A stretch of 64,000 bases of DNA from Algibacter pectinivorans (GTDB lineage Bacteria; Bacteroidota; Bacteroidia; Flavobacteriales; Flavobacteriaceae). Location: contig NZ_FOMI01000005.1 of NCBI RefSeq assembly GCF_900112595.1, positions 186,001 through 250,000 of the forward strand, given 5' to 3'. The notes under the pieces are model-generated. The model did no database searches. It saw only the letters and a list, made by a program, of their open reading frames with translations, and was not told where the DNA came from. This document shows, one piece after another, positions 10,048 to 19,892 of the stretch. Position 1 is the first letter of the stretch; every line of letters begins with the position of its first letter. The position numbers were made by a program, and so were the translations under genes.

Positions 10048-11481
10048 ATGAAAAAGAATAAAATAGTGGTCAAATCTTTACTAATTCTTGTATTTAGTTT
10101 TTTTTTAGGAGCCTGTAGTTCTGATGCTCCTACAGATCCTAACGATCCTAAGTTTGATGATATTGGAGATGATGATATGGAAGTGAGTATCAATACCGAT
10201 ATAACTCTTATGGTCAATGCCACTGATGGTATAGATATAAATCCAGAAATTTTTGGTGTTAATAATGATTGGAGGCAAATACCAGATAATACGTTCTCTA
10301 ATTTTGCTTCCACAGTAAATAGCATTGGTACTACAGTGTTTAGGTATCCAGGGGGATGGGAGTCTGAGTTTTATGCCTGGAGCAGTAATACAACTCCAGG
10401 ATGGGATAATACACCCTCAACCCCCGGAGCTTCAGTTTCTTCGTTAAAAAGCAACATAACTAACTACAGTATTGTTTTGCCTACGGTTGATGCTATGAAT
10501 ACAGTTATGGGGTCTTCTCAATGGAATGCGGCTTTAGCTAAATTAAAAGCTACTGCTCAAACGGCAATTACAGTTTCAGGCATTGAAAACGGTATTGTTG
10601 AAATTGGGAATGAATGGTGGTTGCAGCATGCGGGAGGTGTTTCCAGAGCGCAAAAATTAGACAAGTATGTTAATGTGGCTATGGATTTAGCGGAATATAT
10701 TAATGATGAGTTTCCTAGCCGTGAATTTAAATTATTAATAAACGGGGATTATACTCAACCACAAGAATTTACTACCATGAAAAATAAATTCACAAAGGCA
10801 TATAATGTTATTGATGGTGTTGCTTTGCATACTTATACAGGGTATTCAACAAGCACTCATAATATTGCAGATTTAGAGCAGAGAATAATAGACTGCGCTA
10901 ATAATTTTAATCCAAACAAAAACTTTACTTATTTGTCTGAATGGATGCCTTCTAGAGATTATAACGATAGAGCGCTTTATATGGAGGCGGCTAACATTAT
11001 TCCAGATATAATCCATATTTATGCAAGGGCAGGGGCAAACGCAGGTGCGTTTTGGCCACCTATAAATACATCAATTCCAGGGTTAGGTTTAACAAACTGG
11101 AATTACACTAAGGTGTTTCCGACTGGGCAAATCTTTAAAGAACTCTCAGAGTCTTATAAAGGAAAGGCATTAAAAACAACATCAAATACATTTCATTTAG
11201 CTGCGGCTTTAAATGATAGCCAAACCATGGTGTTATTTGTTACCGGAGGAAAAGAACTTTATAAAAAAGCAGGTATTATGGTGGAGGGGTTTAATGTTAA
11301 TTCTATTGAAAATGTAGAGCGTTATGTACCAGTAGATTATAGTGATACTGCTAAGGCAGAACCTTATATAATTGAAACAGCATCAGCTCAACTTAGTTCA
11401 GACAATAAAGTTGTTATAGATGTAAATAAAGAAGGGAAATACCAAATTTATAAAATTGTCTTGAAAGGAGATAAAGAGTAA
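10048..11481 (+). CDS. clan GH-A glycoside hydrolase lipoprotein of uncertain family (GH39/GH51/GH79-like)
   Basis: The start is placed at the ATG at 10048 because it gives a clean SPII signal (MKKNKIVVKSLLILVFSFFL then GAC, Cys23); the longer frame from 9967 adds 27 residues before it. The mature 455 residues begin with a short acidic tether containing TDPNDPKFDD. The barrel shows FRYPGGWESEF at about 98-108, a Gly-Asn-Glu acid/base motif in IGNEWW (Glu189) and a strand-7 nucleophile candidate Glu298 in YLSEWM, all consistent with clan GH-A retaining enzymes. FRYPGG resembles GH51/GH79. A short beta-sandwich follows from about 375. I cannot assign a CAZy family with confidence. It sits between two GH30-like genes; the operator at 11491 follows it. 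Confidence 0.7.
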   Translation: MKKNKIVVKSLLILVFSFFLGACSSDAPTDPNDPKFDDIGDDDMEVSINTDITLMVNATDGIDINPEIFGVNNDWRQIPDNTFSNFASTVNSIGTTVFRYPGGWESEFYAWSSNTTPGWDNTPSTPGASVSSLKSNITNYSIVLPTVDAMNTVMGSSQWNAALAKLKATAQTAITVSGIENGIVEIGNEWWLQHAGGVSRAQKLDKYVNVAMDLAEYINDEFPSREFKLLINGDYTQPQEFTTMKNKFTKAYNVIDGVALHTYTGYSTSTHNIADLEQRIIDCANNFNPNKNFTYLSEWMPSRDYNDRALYMEAANIIPDIIHIYARAGANAGAFWPPINTSIPGLGLTNWNYTKVFPTGQIFKELSESYKGKALKTTSNTFHLAAALNDSQTMVLFVTGGKELYKKAGIMVEGFNVNSIENVERYVPVDYSDTAKAEPYIIETASAQLSSDNKVVIDVNKEGKYQIYKIVLKGDKE

Positions 11482-11490
11482 TAGTAGTAT

Positions 11491-11547
11491 TGTCTATGTT
11501 TATTGTTTTAATGTCTATTTATTTGTTAGCTTATAAGTGTAGTTTTG
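11491..11547 (+). promoter_or_regulatory. putative AraC-type operator and -7 promoter element, PUL promoter 2
   Basis: Two identical TGTCTAT half-sites at 11491-11497 and 11512-11518 (21 bp apart), followed by an exact TAnnTTTG match, TAGTTTTG, at 11540-11547, 28 bp from the start of the second half-site. This is the same geometry as at 1991-2047. There is no recognisable -33 TTTG, as expected if an activator abuts that position. It drives the second GH30-like gene with a leader of about 35 bases. Confidence 0.65.
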
Positions 11548-11587
11548 TTAATATATCTTAGTAAATAGTAGATTTTAAAGATTTAAA

Positions 11588-13156
11588 ATGAAAAAAGCAA
11601 AAATTAATATAATACATGTTTTAGGAGTTTTTGTGTTGTTTTATATCACCTCTCAAAGCGTTAGTGCGCAATTGCAAAAAGTATATATTGATAAAAATTA
11701 TACCTTTCAAACTATAGATGGATTTGGAGCCTCTGATGCTTGGAGATGTCAATTTGTTGGTAAAAATTGGCCCAATGTAAAAAGAGAAAAGATTGCAGAA
11801 TGGTTGTTTAGTAAAGAGATTGATAAAGATGGAAGCCCTAAAGGAATTGGCTTATCAATTTGGCGATTTAATATTGGAGCAGGAACCGCAGATCAAGGTG
11901 AAGGTTCTGGTATAAGAAATGATTGGAGGCGTGCCGAATCTTTTGTAAGTATTAAAGGTAATTATAATTGGGACAAACAAGAAGGACAGCAATGGTTTCT
12001 TAAAGAAGCAAAATCTTACGGCGTTGAAAAATTCGTAGCATTTTCAATTTCTGCACCTGTGCAATGGACTAAAAATGGAAAGGGGTATAATGGCGGTAAT
12101 AAAGATGGAGAAATAAATCTAAAACCAGAATATTTTGACGATTATGCGCAATTCATGGTAGAGTTTTTAAAACATTTTAAATCTGAAGGGATTAATTTTG
12201 ATTATTTAAGTCCTATAAATGAACCGCAATGGGATTGGGAAAAAAAATCTCAAGAGGGTACGCCAGCAACTAACGACAATATTTTAGAATTAACAGAATT
12301 ACTAAATGAAGGTATTGAAAAAAATAATCTATCAAGTAAAATAGTTTTAGCCGAAGCAGCTGATTTAAGGTGGTTGTATTCAAATTATGGTAAGCCAGAA
12401 CGTGGTAGTCAAATCGATTATTTTTTTAATAAAAATAAAAATTTGAAAAACTTAAAAAGCACTATTTCAGGACATAGTTATTTTACAACTTGGCCAGTGG
12501 ACAGCTTAATTGCTGTTAGGCAAAAATTAAATAATAAGTTAAAAGAACATCAAAATCTTGAATATTGGCAGAGTGAATTTTGCATTCTTGAAAATTCAGA
12601 TGACATTGGAGGGGGACATAAACGAGACTTAGGTATGGATACAGCGTTATATGTTGCTCGGGTTATTCATGCAGATCTAACCTTGGCAAATGCCAGTTCT
12701 TGGCAATGGTGGACGGCTTTAAGTAATGCAAATTATAAAGACGGTTTAATTTATTTAGACACCGGAAATAATGGAGATATGTATAATATGAATAATATGA
12801 AATTCGACGGGAATTTTCATGATTCTAAACTATTATGGGCGGTTGGTAACTATTCTAGATTCATTAGGCCTAAAATGAAACGGATTAAAATTGAGTTAAG
12901 TGATAATAAAACCTTGAACGAAAGATATAAAGACCTAATGGTTTCCGCTTACCTAGATACAGAAACCTTAAAACTAGTGGTTGTAGCTATTAATTATGGA
13001 GAAAAAAAGCGAACTGTTGATTTTTCAGGTTATAAGATAAATTCTAAATACGAAACATCAACAGAGAAAAAATTAGAGTTCGAGAAAATAACAAGTAGAA
13101 ATATAATTTTTAGTGGTCGTACTGTTAACACACTAATTGGCAGTCTATCCTTTTGA
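11588..13156 (+). CDS. GH30-like secreted glycoside hydrolase
   Basis: 522 residues with a Sec signal peptide cleaved after about residue 27 (SVSA-Q), no lipobox cysteine, so periplasmic or released rather than anchored like its paralogue at 8288. The GH30-type barrel shows FQTIDGFGASDAW (about 40-52), acid/base Glu212 in SPINEPQW and nucleophile Glu330 in YWQSEF; a C-terminal beta-sandwich follows from about residue 430. The intact NEP motif here contrasts with NET in the paralogue. It probably cleaves beta-linked backbone or side chains of the PUL target; the GH30 subfamily cannot be set from motifs alone. It begins the second transcription unit, right after the 11491 operator, and its stop lies 17 bp before the sulfatase start. 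Confidence 0.8.
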   Translation: MKKAKINIIHVLGVFVLFYITSQSVSAQLQKVYIDKNYTFQTIDGFGASDAWRCQFVGKNWPNVKREKIAEWLFSKEIDKDGSPKGIGLSIWRFNIGAGTADQGEGSGIRNDWRRAESFVSIKGNYNWDKQEGQQWFLKEAKSYGVEKFVAFSISAPVQWTKNGKGYNGGNKDGEINLKPEYFDDYAQFMVEFLKHFKSEGINFDYLSPINEPQWDWEKKSQEGTPATNDNILELTELLNEGIEKNNLSSKIVLAEAADLRWLYSNYGKPERGSQIDYFFNKNKNLKNLKSTISGHSYFTTWPVDSLIAVRQKLNNKLKEHQNLEYWQSEFCILENSDDIGGGHKRDLGMDTALYVARVIHADLTLANASSWQWWTALSNANYKDGLIYLDTGNNGDMYNMNNMKFDGNFHDSKLLWAVGNYSRFIRPKMKRIKIELSDNKTLNERYKDLMVSAYLDTETLKLVVVAINYGEKKRTVDFSGYKINSKYETSTEKKLEFEKITSRNIIFSGRTVNTLIGSLSF

Positions 13157-13173
13157 TTTTAAAAAAATATAGA

Positions 13174-14793
13174 ATGAAATTAAGTAATAGATATAGTAAT
13201 TTGTTTCAGTTAGTTTTGAGCCTTTGTTTTGCAAGCGTTTTATTAAAAGGCTGTAAAAATAAAGATAAAAATATAGTAGATACTAGATATAAAAAGCCTA
13301 ATATCGTCTTTATACTTGCCGACGACTTAGGAGCGCACGATTTGGGTTATTCAGGTAGTAATTACTATGAAACCCCTAATATTGATGCCATTGCTTATGA
13401 GGGAGTTCAATTTACGCAAGGCTATGCGGCATGTCAAGTATGCAGTCCGTCTAGAGCAAGCCTGCTTACAGGACAATACACTGCTCAGCATGGTGTTACC
13501 GATTGGATAGGTGCAGCAACTGGTGAAGTGTGGGGAGATTATTACAACACTAAAGTAATGCCTCCAGAATATGAGCATGCTATACCAGATGAGAGTATTA
13601 CTATTGCCGAAGCGCTAAAACAAAATGGGTATAAAACATTTTTTGCTGGTAAATGGCATTTAGGAGATGAACCTTACACTCCAGAAAACAATGGATTTGA
13701 TATCAATATTGGAGGGTGGGAAGTTGGTGGCCCTAAAGGGGGGTATTATGCACCTTGGAGAAACCCTAAATTAGATTATAAATATGAAGGTGAAAACTTA
13801 ACTAAGAGATTAGCTTTAGAGACAGCCAATTTTATCTCAGAAAATAAAGATCAACCTTTTTTTGCTTACCTATCATTTTATGCCGTTCATGGTCCTATAG
13901 AAACTACAGAGAAAAAATGGGATAAGTATAGAAAAAAAGCTGAAGCCCAAGGCATTCCAGAATCAGGTTTTGAAATGGAGGCAAGGTTACCAATACGTAC
14001 CGTTCAAGATAACCCTGTTTATGCAGGATTGGTAGAATCTATGGATGAGGCAGTTGGTATTGTTACAGAAAGATTAAAGAAGCTTGGTATAGAAGATAAT
14101 ACTATAATCGTCTTCACGTCAGATAACGGAGGTGTTGCCAGCGGGGATGCATTTTCAACAACCAATTTCCCATTAAGAGGGGGTAAAGGATATCAATGGG
14201 AAGGTGGTATACGAGAACCTTACCTTATAAAAGCACCAATGCTAAAAAACGCACCAAAATCTGTTAATTACCCAGTTTCAGGAATTGATTTTTATCCAAC
14301 ATTATTGGATTTGGTTGGTGCTGAAAAAGATCCAAAACAAGTTATTGACGGTGTGAGTCTATTGCCCCTTTTAAAAGGAGAGTCACTAAATGTAAGACCA
14401 TTGTTTTGGCACTACCCACATTATGGGAATCAAGGAGGCGAACCCGTAAGTATGATTAGAAAAGAACAGTATAAACTTATTCATTATTGGGAAGATGGTC
14501 ATGATGAATTATATGATTTGTCTTCTGATCCTGGAGAGAAAAATGATATTTCAAAAACTAACAAGCAAACTGTTAGCAATTTAAGAGTAGAGCTAGATAA
14601 TTATTTAGCAAGTGTAAATGCTAGAATACCTGAAGTTTATAGTAAGTACGATGCTAAAAAAGCGGAAGTTTTGCAAGAAGAAAGAAGAACAAAGTTATTG
14701 GAGCGTTTAGAGAAACAACGTAAAGATTTTCTCGATAAAGATTTTAAACCAAACAAAGATTGGTACAATAGTAGTCTAAACACTAAAGATTAA
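13174..14793 (+). CDS. S1 family arylsulfatase, lipoprotein (sulfatase 1)
   Basis: The start is set at the ATG at 13174, which gives a lipoprotein signal (LLKGC, Cys27) and avoids overlap with the GH30 gene; an upstream TTG at 13153 is unlikely. About 539 residues. The sulfatase signature is present: metal-binding ILADDLG (about 48-54), Cys90 in CSPSRASLLTG (to be converted to formylglycine), GKWHLG, and SDNGG for the metal site. It should remove sulfate esters from the target glycan in the periplasm or at the surface. It needs a formylglycine-generating or anaerobic maturase, which is not in this window. One of three sulfatases in the PUL, which implies a sulfated algal polysaccharide. The S1 subfamily is not assignable from sight. 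Confidence 0.9.
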   Translation: MKLSNRYSNLFQLVLSLCFASVLLKGCKNKDKNIVDTRYKKPNIVFILADDLGAHDLGYSGSNYYETPNIDAIAYEGVQFTQGYAACQVCSPSRASLLTGQYTAQHGVTDWIGAATGEVWGDYYNTKVMPPEYEHAIPDESITIAEALKQNGYKTFFAGKWHLGDEPYTPENNGFDINIGGWEVGGPKGGYYAPWRNPKLDYKYEGENLTKRLALETANFISENKDQPFFAYLSFYAVHGPIETTEKKWDKYRKKAEAQGIPESGFEMEARLPIRTVQDNPVYAGLVESMDEAVGIVTERLKKLGIEDNTIIVFTSDNGGVASGDAFSTTNFPLRGGKGYQWEGGIREPYLIKAPMLKNAPKSVNYPVSGIDFYPTLLDLVGAEKDPKQVIDGVSLLPLLKGESLNVRPLFWHYPHYGNQGGEPVSMIRKEQYKLIHYWEDGHDELYDLSSDPGEKNDISKTNKQTVSNLRVELDNYLASVNARIPEVYSKYDAKKAEVLQEERRTKLLERLEKQRKDFLDKDFKPNKDWYNSSLNTKD

Positions 14794-14834
14794 CCACCTT
14801 ATAATAATTATCAATAAAACAACTAAACTTTATT

Positions 14835-16235
14835 ATGGAAAACACAAAATTCAATTTTGCATATTTACTTTTTTTAGCCTTAGTTTCTGCTATGGGAGGT
14901 TTCTTGTTTGGGTATGATTGGGTTGTTATTGGGGGAGCAAAACCTTTTTATGAATTATTTTTTGATATTAGTTTAGAACCAACATTACAAGGTTGGGCAA
15001 TGAGTAGCGCATTAATTGGTTGTATATTTGGAGCCGTTATTTCAGGCTTTGTTGCTGATAGATTTGGTAGAAAATTACCACTCATTTTTGCAGCTGCTTT
15101 ATTTACAATTTCAGCATTTGGGACTGGGTATGCGAGCCAATTTACACCCTTTATTATTTACAGGCTTATTGGCGGTTTGGGCATTGGTTTAGCGTCAACC
15201 TTATCACCCATGTATATTGCAGAAATTGCACCTGCAAAATATAGAGGGCAGTTTGTAGCTATTAATCAACTTACTTTGGTAGTAGGAATTTTAGCGGCAC
15301 AAATTGCTAACTTTTTTATAGCTGAAGCAATTCCAGAAAACTTTTCACCAGAAATGATTTTAGGGTCTTGGAACGGGCAAAAAGGATGGCGTTGGATGTT
15401 TTGGGCAGAATTAGTGCCGGCAATACTATTTTTTGTATTGATGTTTATTATACCTAAAAGCCCGAGGTTTTTAGTGAAAATTAATAATGCCGATGCTGCT
15501 AAAAATGTTTTAGCAAAAATTGGTGGAGACGCTTATGCTGCACAAGAATTAGCGAGTATTCAGCAAACACTTCAAGAAAGTGGTACTTCAAAAATTAGAT
15601 TTTCTGATTTTAAAAGTCCTAAAATTAAGCCTATTCTAATCACCGGTATTGTATTAGCCATATTTCAACAATGGTGCGGTATAAATATTATTTTTAATTA
15701 TGCTGAAGAAATATTTACTGCTGCAGGATACAGTGTAGGCGATATGCTATTTAATATTGTTATTACTGGTAGTGTGAATTTAATATTTACGCTTGTTGCA
15801 ATGCGAACTGTAGATAGTTGGGGGCGTAGAAAGTTAATGCTTCTTGGATCGATAGGTTTAGGTGTGGTATACCTCATTTTAGGTGGGGCGTATTATATGG
15901 ATTTCGCAGGTTGGCCAGTACTTGTTTTGGTTATCACAGCAATTGCCATTTATTCTATGTCTCTTGCTCCAATTACCTGGGTGGTTCTGTCAGAAATTTT
16001 CCCAAATAAAATACGAGGTTTGGCTATGTCTATAGCAACATTTGCTTTATGGGTAGCATCATTTATACTCACATTCACATTCCCAATTTTAAATGATGCT
16101 TTAGGAGCTTCAGGAACATTTTGGGTGTATAGTTTCATCTGTTTTTTAGGGTTCATATTTATAAAAAGCAAATTACCTGAAACCAATGGGAAGAGTTTAG
16201 AAGAAATTGAAATGGAATTAACCAAGGATAAATAA
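14835..16235 (+). CDS. MFS sugar porter
   Basis: 466 residues with 12 predicted membrane helices and no signal peptide: an inner-membrane transporter. Sugar-porter motifs are visible: GFLFGYDWVVIGGA in helix 1, the loop 2-3 motif DRFGRKLP, IPKSPRFLV after helix 6, DSWGRRKLM in the second half and the C-terminal PETNGKSLEEIE. It likely imports a monosaccharide released by the periplasmic enzymes (related proteins carry xylose, glucose, galactose or arabinose by H+ symport). It is 41 bp after the sulfatase and starts after the leader CAACTAAACTTTAT, which also precedes the gene at 28618. Confidence 0.9.
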   Translation: MENTKFNFAYLLFLALVSAMGGFLFGYDWVVIGGAKPFYELFFDISLEPTLQGWAMSSALIGCIFGAVISGFVADRFGRKLPLIFAAALFTISAFGTGYASQFTPFIIYRLIGGLGIGLASTLSPMYIAEIAPAKYRGQFVAINQLTLVVGILAAQIANFFIAEAIPENFSPEMILGSWNGQKGWRWMFWAELVPAILFFVLMFIIPKSPRFLVKINNADAAKNVLAKIGGDAYAAQELASIQQTLQESGTSKIRFSDFKSPKIKPILITGIVLAIFQQWCGINIIFNYAEEIFTAAGYSVGDMLFNIVITGSVNLIFTLVAMRTVDSWGRRKLMLLGSIGLGVVYLILGGAYYMDFAGWPVLVLVITAIAIYSMSLAPITWVVLSEIFPNKIRGLAMSIATFALWVASFILTFTFPILNDALGASGTFWVYSFICFLGFIFIKSKLPETNGKSLEEIEMELTKDK

Positions 16236-16247
16236 GCCAAACATCAC

Positions 16248-16991
16248 ATGAAATTTATATTGAAACAACATATCATATTAGGGCTAGTAATGCTGTTTAT
16301 TTTGAATTTTGCATGCGCACAACATAAAAGCGTAGTAGAATTAGATACAGAGATAGTCTCAACTTACCTTGATTCACTCAAAACCAAATTGAAACTAAAA
16401 TGGCCTAAAAATCATACTGTAAATTTAGTATTCCATGGCCATTCTGTGCCTACTGGCTATACTACAGGAGGTGTGTTAGATAGACTAAATGCATATCCAT
16501 ACAGAACACTAAAAAAAGTGAACGATTTTTATCCTTATTCCGTAGTAAATACCATTACAACATCAATTGGTGGAGAACAAGCAGAACAAGGAGCAAAGCG
16601 TTTTAAAGACGAAGTTTTAAATCATAAACCAGATGTACTCTTTATTGATTATGGTTTGAATGATAGAAGCATAGGTTTAGAACGCGCAAAAGTAGCATGG
16701 GAACAAATGATACAAGAAGCATTAGCCTATGGTACAAAAGTAATTCTCTTAACTCCAACACCAGATTTAATAGAAGATTTGGCTTCTGATGAAACACCAT
16801 TAGCGCAACATAGCGAGCAAATTAGAGCATTGGCAAAAAAATATAATGTTGGTCTAGTGGATAATTATACCTTGTTTAAAGCATTGGCTGCCGTTCAACC
16901 ATTAAGAGGCTATATGTCACAAAATAACCATATCAACCAAAAGGGACATCAGTTTGTTGCCGATGCCATTTTTGAATATTTCAAACTATAA
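16248..16991 (+). CDS. SGNH/GDSL-type esterase
   Basis: 247 residues with a Sec signal peptide ending about residue 24 (ACA-Q). The SGNH fold is supported by block I HGHSVPTG (Ser66 as probable nucleophile, with GHS instead of GDS), a block II glycine after TTSIGG, block III GLND and block V NHINQKGH holding the catalytic His. It probably removes acyl (acetyl or similar) groups from the glycan or oligosaccharides in the periplasm. It lies 12 bp after the transporter gene and 23 bp before a GH2, inside the operon. The substrate is unknown; the altered block I is noted separately. Confidence 0.75.
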   Translation: MKFILKQHIILGLVMLFILNFACAQHKSVVELDTEIVSTYLDSLKTKLKLKWPKNHTVNLVFHGHSVPTGYTTGGVLDRLNAYPYRTLKKVNDFYPYSVVNTITTSIGGEQAEQGAKRFKDEVLNHKPDVLFIDYGLNDRSIGLERAKVAWEQMIQEALAYGTKVILLTPTPDLIEDLASDETPLAQHSEQIRALAKKYNVGLVDNYTLFKALAAVQPLRGYMSQNNHINQKGHQFVADAIFEYFKL

Positions 16992-17014
16992 TAGAAAAAC
17001 AGAATTTAAATACA

Positions 17015-19855
17015 ATGAAGTTTTATAGAACCATAAATATCTTAACTATTTGCTTGTCAATACTTGCACTTGTTGCCTGTACAGAAAATCGGCAAAAAGA
17101 AATAGATTTAGCTGGTGAATGGAGCTTTAAAATAGATTCATTAGATGTTGGGGTTCAAAACAATTGGTTTAACGTTACTTTGGGTGATGTTGTAAAATTA
17201 CCAGGTTCTATGACAGAAAATGGTAAAGGAAATGATATTACAGTTAAAACGAATTGGACAGGTAATATGTGGAACGATAGTCTTTGGTATAAAGATCCAA
17301 AGATGAAAAAATATCGTCAAAAGGGAAACGTAAAAATCCCTTTTTGGTTACAACCTGTAAAGGATTACAAAGGTGCTGCTTGGTATCAAAAAACAGTAGT
17401 AATTCCTGAGGATTGGAATAATCAAAATATAAACCTGCATTTAGAACGTGTGCATTGGGAATCTACAGTTTGGGTAGATGATAAAAAAGTAGGTATGCAA
17501 AATACCCTAGCTACTTCGCATGATTACAGTTTAACAGGTGTTTTAAACCCTGGCGAACATACTATTTCTATTCGAGTTGATAATAGAATAAAAGATATTG
17601 ATGTTGGTAAAGATGCGCATAGTATATCAGATAATACACAGAGTAATTGGAATGGTATTGTAGGCGATATCAAACTTTCAGTTTCACCAAAATTAGCTTT
17701 AGGAACCATAAAATTATATCCTAACGTTTCAAACAAAACGGTAAAAGTTGTCGCACAGTTAAACAATTCTTCGAATGCAAAAAGTGCTCAATTAATTTTT
17801 CAAGCAAAAGAAAAATCTGTTGACGGTACTGTTGTAGAGGCACAGAAAAAAGATATTCAAATTACAGAAAATAAAGAGGTTGTTTTAGAATACAATATGG
17901 GCGATAACCCAAAACTTTGGGATGAATTCAACCCAAATCTTTATGAAATGCAAATTTCTTTACAATCTGATGCAGGAGTTGATACTAAAAGCATTGATTT
18001 TGGAATGCGTGATTTTAAAGCCGAAGGCACCGTTTTCACAATCAATGAGCGTCCTTTATATTTAAGAGGAACCTTAGAGTGTGCTATTTTTCCAAAAACA
18101 GGGTATCCGCCAACGGATGTAGATTCTTGGAAACGAATTTTCAAAATTATTAAAGCACACGGTTTAAATCACATGCGTTTTCATTCTTGGTGTCCTCCAG
18201 AAGCGGCATTTCAAGCTGCCGATGAAATGGGTGTGTATATCCAAGCTGAAGCATCTGCGTGGTTAGCTAATTTAGGCGACGGTAATCCAGTAGATAAATG
18301 GCTGTATAAAGAAGGTGAGGCTATTATTGATGCCTATGGTAACCATCCGTCTTTCGTTTTAATGACTTATGGTAATGAACCTAGTGGTAAACATCACAAA
18401 GAATACTTAATAAAGTACGTAAATCACTTTAAGGAATTAGATAACAGGCGTTTGTATACAAGTGGCGCAGGTTATCCGTATTTGGGTAATATGGATTATT
18501 ACAACCATAGAGGACCTAGAATACAAGGTTGGAATGAAAACTTAAAAAGTATCATCAATGCGAAAGCACCTCAAACTGAATTCGATTGGCATATTTTTAT
18601 CGATAAAACACCAATGCCTTATGTAAGCCATGAAATGGGACAATGGTGTGTATATCCCAACTTCAAAGAAATGTCCAAATACACAGGTGTTTTAAAACCG
18701 AAAAACTTCGAAATTTTTAAAGAAACTCTAGAGTATAATGGCATGGGTAAATTGGCTAACGAATTTCTTTTGGCCTCTGGTAAATTACAAACGCTGTGTT
18801 ATAAAGCAGATATTGAAGCAGCTTTAAGAACGAAAGGAATGGCAGGTTATCAGTTGTTAGATTTACATGATTTTTCCGGTCAAGGAACAGCTTTAGTAGG
18901 TGTTTTAGATGCGTTTTGGGATGAAAAGGGATATGTTTCTCCAGAAGAATTTAGAGCATTTAGTGGTAAAACCGTGCCCCTAGCACGTTTAAAAAAGCGC
19001 ACATTTAAAAATACAGATACTTTATTATCAACTATTGAAATTGCGCATTTCGGTGAAAATAGATTACAAAATGTTACGCCTAGATGGAGCTTAACAAAAC
19101 CTGATGGAAGTGTGTTTGATGAAGGTAGCTTAGATAAAACAACGATTACTATTGGTAATGGAATTGCCCTTGGTAGTATTAAGAAACCACTAAAATCAAT
19201 AGATAAAGCTCAAAAACTTACTTTAAACGTTATGGTTAACGATTTTAAAAACAGTTGGGATATTTGGGTGTATCCTGAAGCAAAAGCATCTATTAAAAGT
19301 GAGATAAACTATAGAGTCGCCAGTAAATTAGATGCTAAAACCATGGCTTACCTAAATAACGGTGGAACTGTGCTATTAAATATTACCAAAGGAGATATTG
19401 CACCTGAATTTGGAGGCGATATAGGAATAGGTTTTTCAAGTATCTTCTGGAATACATCATGGACCAAAGAGCAAAAACCACATACGCTTGGTATTTTGTG
19501 TAATCCAGAACATCCAGCGTTAGCAAATTTCCCAACAGAGTACCATTCCAATTGGCAATGGTGGGATGCAATGAGCCATTCAAATGCTATCATTTTTGAT
19601 GAAATACCAAAACTCAACCCAATAGTAAGAGTTATTGACGACTGGTTTAAAAATAGAAAAATAGCCCTAATTTTTGAAGCAAAAGTTGGTAAAGGGAAAA
19701 TATTATTTTCTGGTATAGACCTGCATACTGATATAGCAGACAGATTAGAAGCGCAACAGCTATTATACAGCCTTAAAAGGTATGTAGCAAGTGATGCCTT
19801 TAATCCTAAAATAACCATAGACAAAAATCAATTAAAGAAATTATTAAAATATTAA
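17015..19855 (+). CDS. GH2-family glycoside hydrolase lipoprotein (paralogue A)
   Basis: 946 residues. An SPII signal ends at Cys22 (LVAC). Domain order is GH2 sugar-binding jelly roll (about 30-220; AAWYQKTVVIPEDW, HWESTVWVDDKKVG), Ig-like domain (about 225-335), then the GH-A barrel (about 340-660) with acid/base Glu455 in YGNEPSG and probable nucleophile Glu540 in VSHEMGQW. The C-terminal 280 residues hold a beta-domain and an alpha/beta domain (GTVLLNITKGDIAPEFGG; NWQWWDAMSHSN). The same rare layout occurs in the GH2 at 24759. The specificity (beta-galactosidase, beta-glucuronidase, arabinosidase or another) is not determinable here. It probably works in the periplasm on oligosaccharides. 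Confidence 0.85.
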   Translation: MKFYRTINILTICLSILALVACTENRQKEIDLAGEWSFKIDSLDVGVQNNWFNVTLGDVVKLPGSMTENGKGNDITVKTNWTGNMWNDSLWYKDPKMKKYRQKGNVKIPFWLQPVKDYKGAAWYQKTVVIPEDWNNQNINLHLERVHWESTVWVDDKKVGMQNTLATSHDYSLTGVLNPGEHTISIRVDNRIKDIDVGKDAHSISDNTQSNWNGIVGDIKLSVSPKLALGTIKLYPNVSNKTVKVVAQLNNSSNAKSAQLIFQAKEKSVDGTVVEAQKKDIQITENKEVVLEYNMGDNPKLWDEFNPNLYEMQISLQSDAGVDTKSIDFGMRDFKAEGTVFTINERPLYLRGTLECAIFPKTGYPPTDVDSWKRIFKIIKAHGLNHMRFHSWCPPEAAFQAADEMGVYIQAEASAWLANLGDGNPVDKWLYKEGEAIIDAYGNHPSFVLMTYGNEPSGKHHKEYLIKYVNHFKELDNRRLYTSGAGYPYLGNMDYYNHRGPRIQGWNENLKSIINAKAPQTEFDWHIFIDKTPMPYVSHEMGQWCVYPNFKEMSKYTGVLKPKNFEIFKETLEYNGMGKLANEFLLASGKLQTLCYKADIEAALRTKGMAGYQLLDLHDFSGQGTALVGVLDAFWDEKGYVSPEEFRAFSGKTVPLARLKKRTFKNTDTLLSTIEIAHFGENRLQNVTPRWSLTKPDGSVFDEGSLDKTTITIGNGIALGSIKKPLKSIDKAQKLTLNVMVNDFKNSWDIWVYPEAKASIKSEINYRVASKLDAKTMAYLNNGGTVLLNITKGDIAPEFGGDIGIGFSSIFWNTSWTKEQKPHTLGILCNPEHPALANFPTEYHSNWQWWDAMSHSNAIIFDEIPKLNPIVRVIDDWFKNRKIALIFEAKVGKGKILFSGIDLHTDIADRLEAQQLLYSLKRYVASDAFNPKITIDKNQLKKLLKY

Positions 19856-19892
19856 TACACTATTTTTTTGGTGTAGTATAAATTATTAGAAT

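Noticed and set aside
8288-13156. Assigning the GH30-like pair to the endo-beta-1,6-galactanase subfamily
   Set aside because: Enzymes of that subfamily that I recall carry a GWGTS-type motif where these read HFGAS or GFGAS; the catalytic Glu motifs alone do not define the subfamily.
19348-19824. 158-residue minus-strand frame in the GH2 gene
   Set aside because: It lies opposite conserved GH2 C-terminal coding sequence; no motif of its own.
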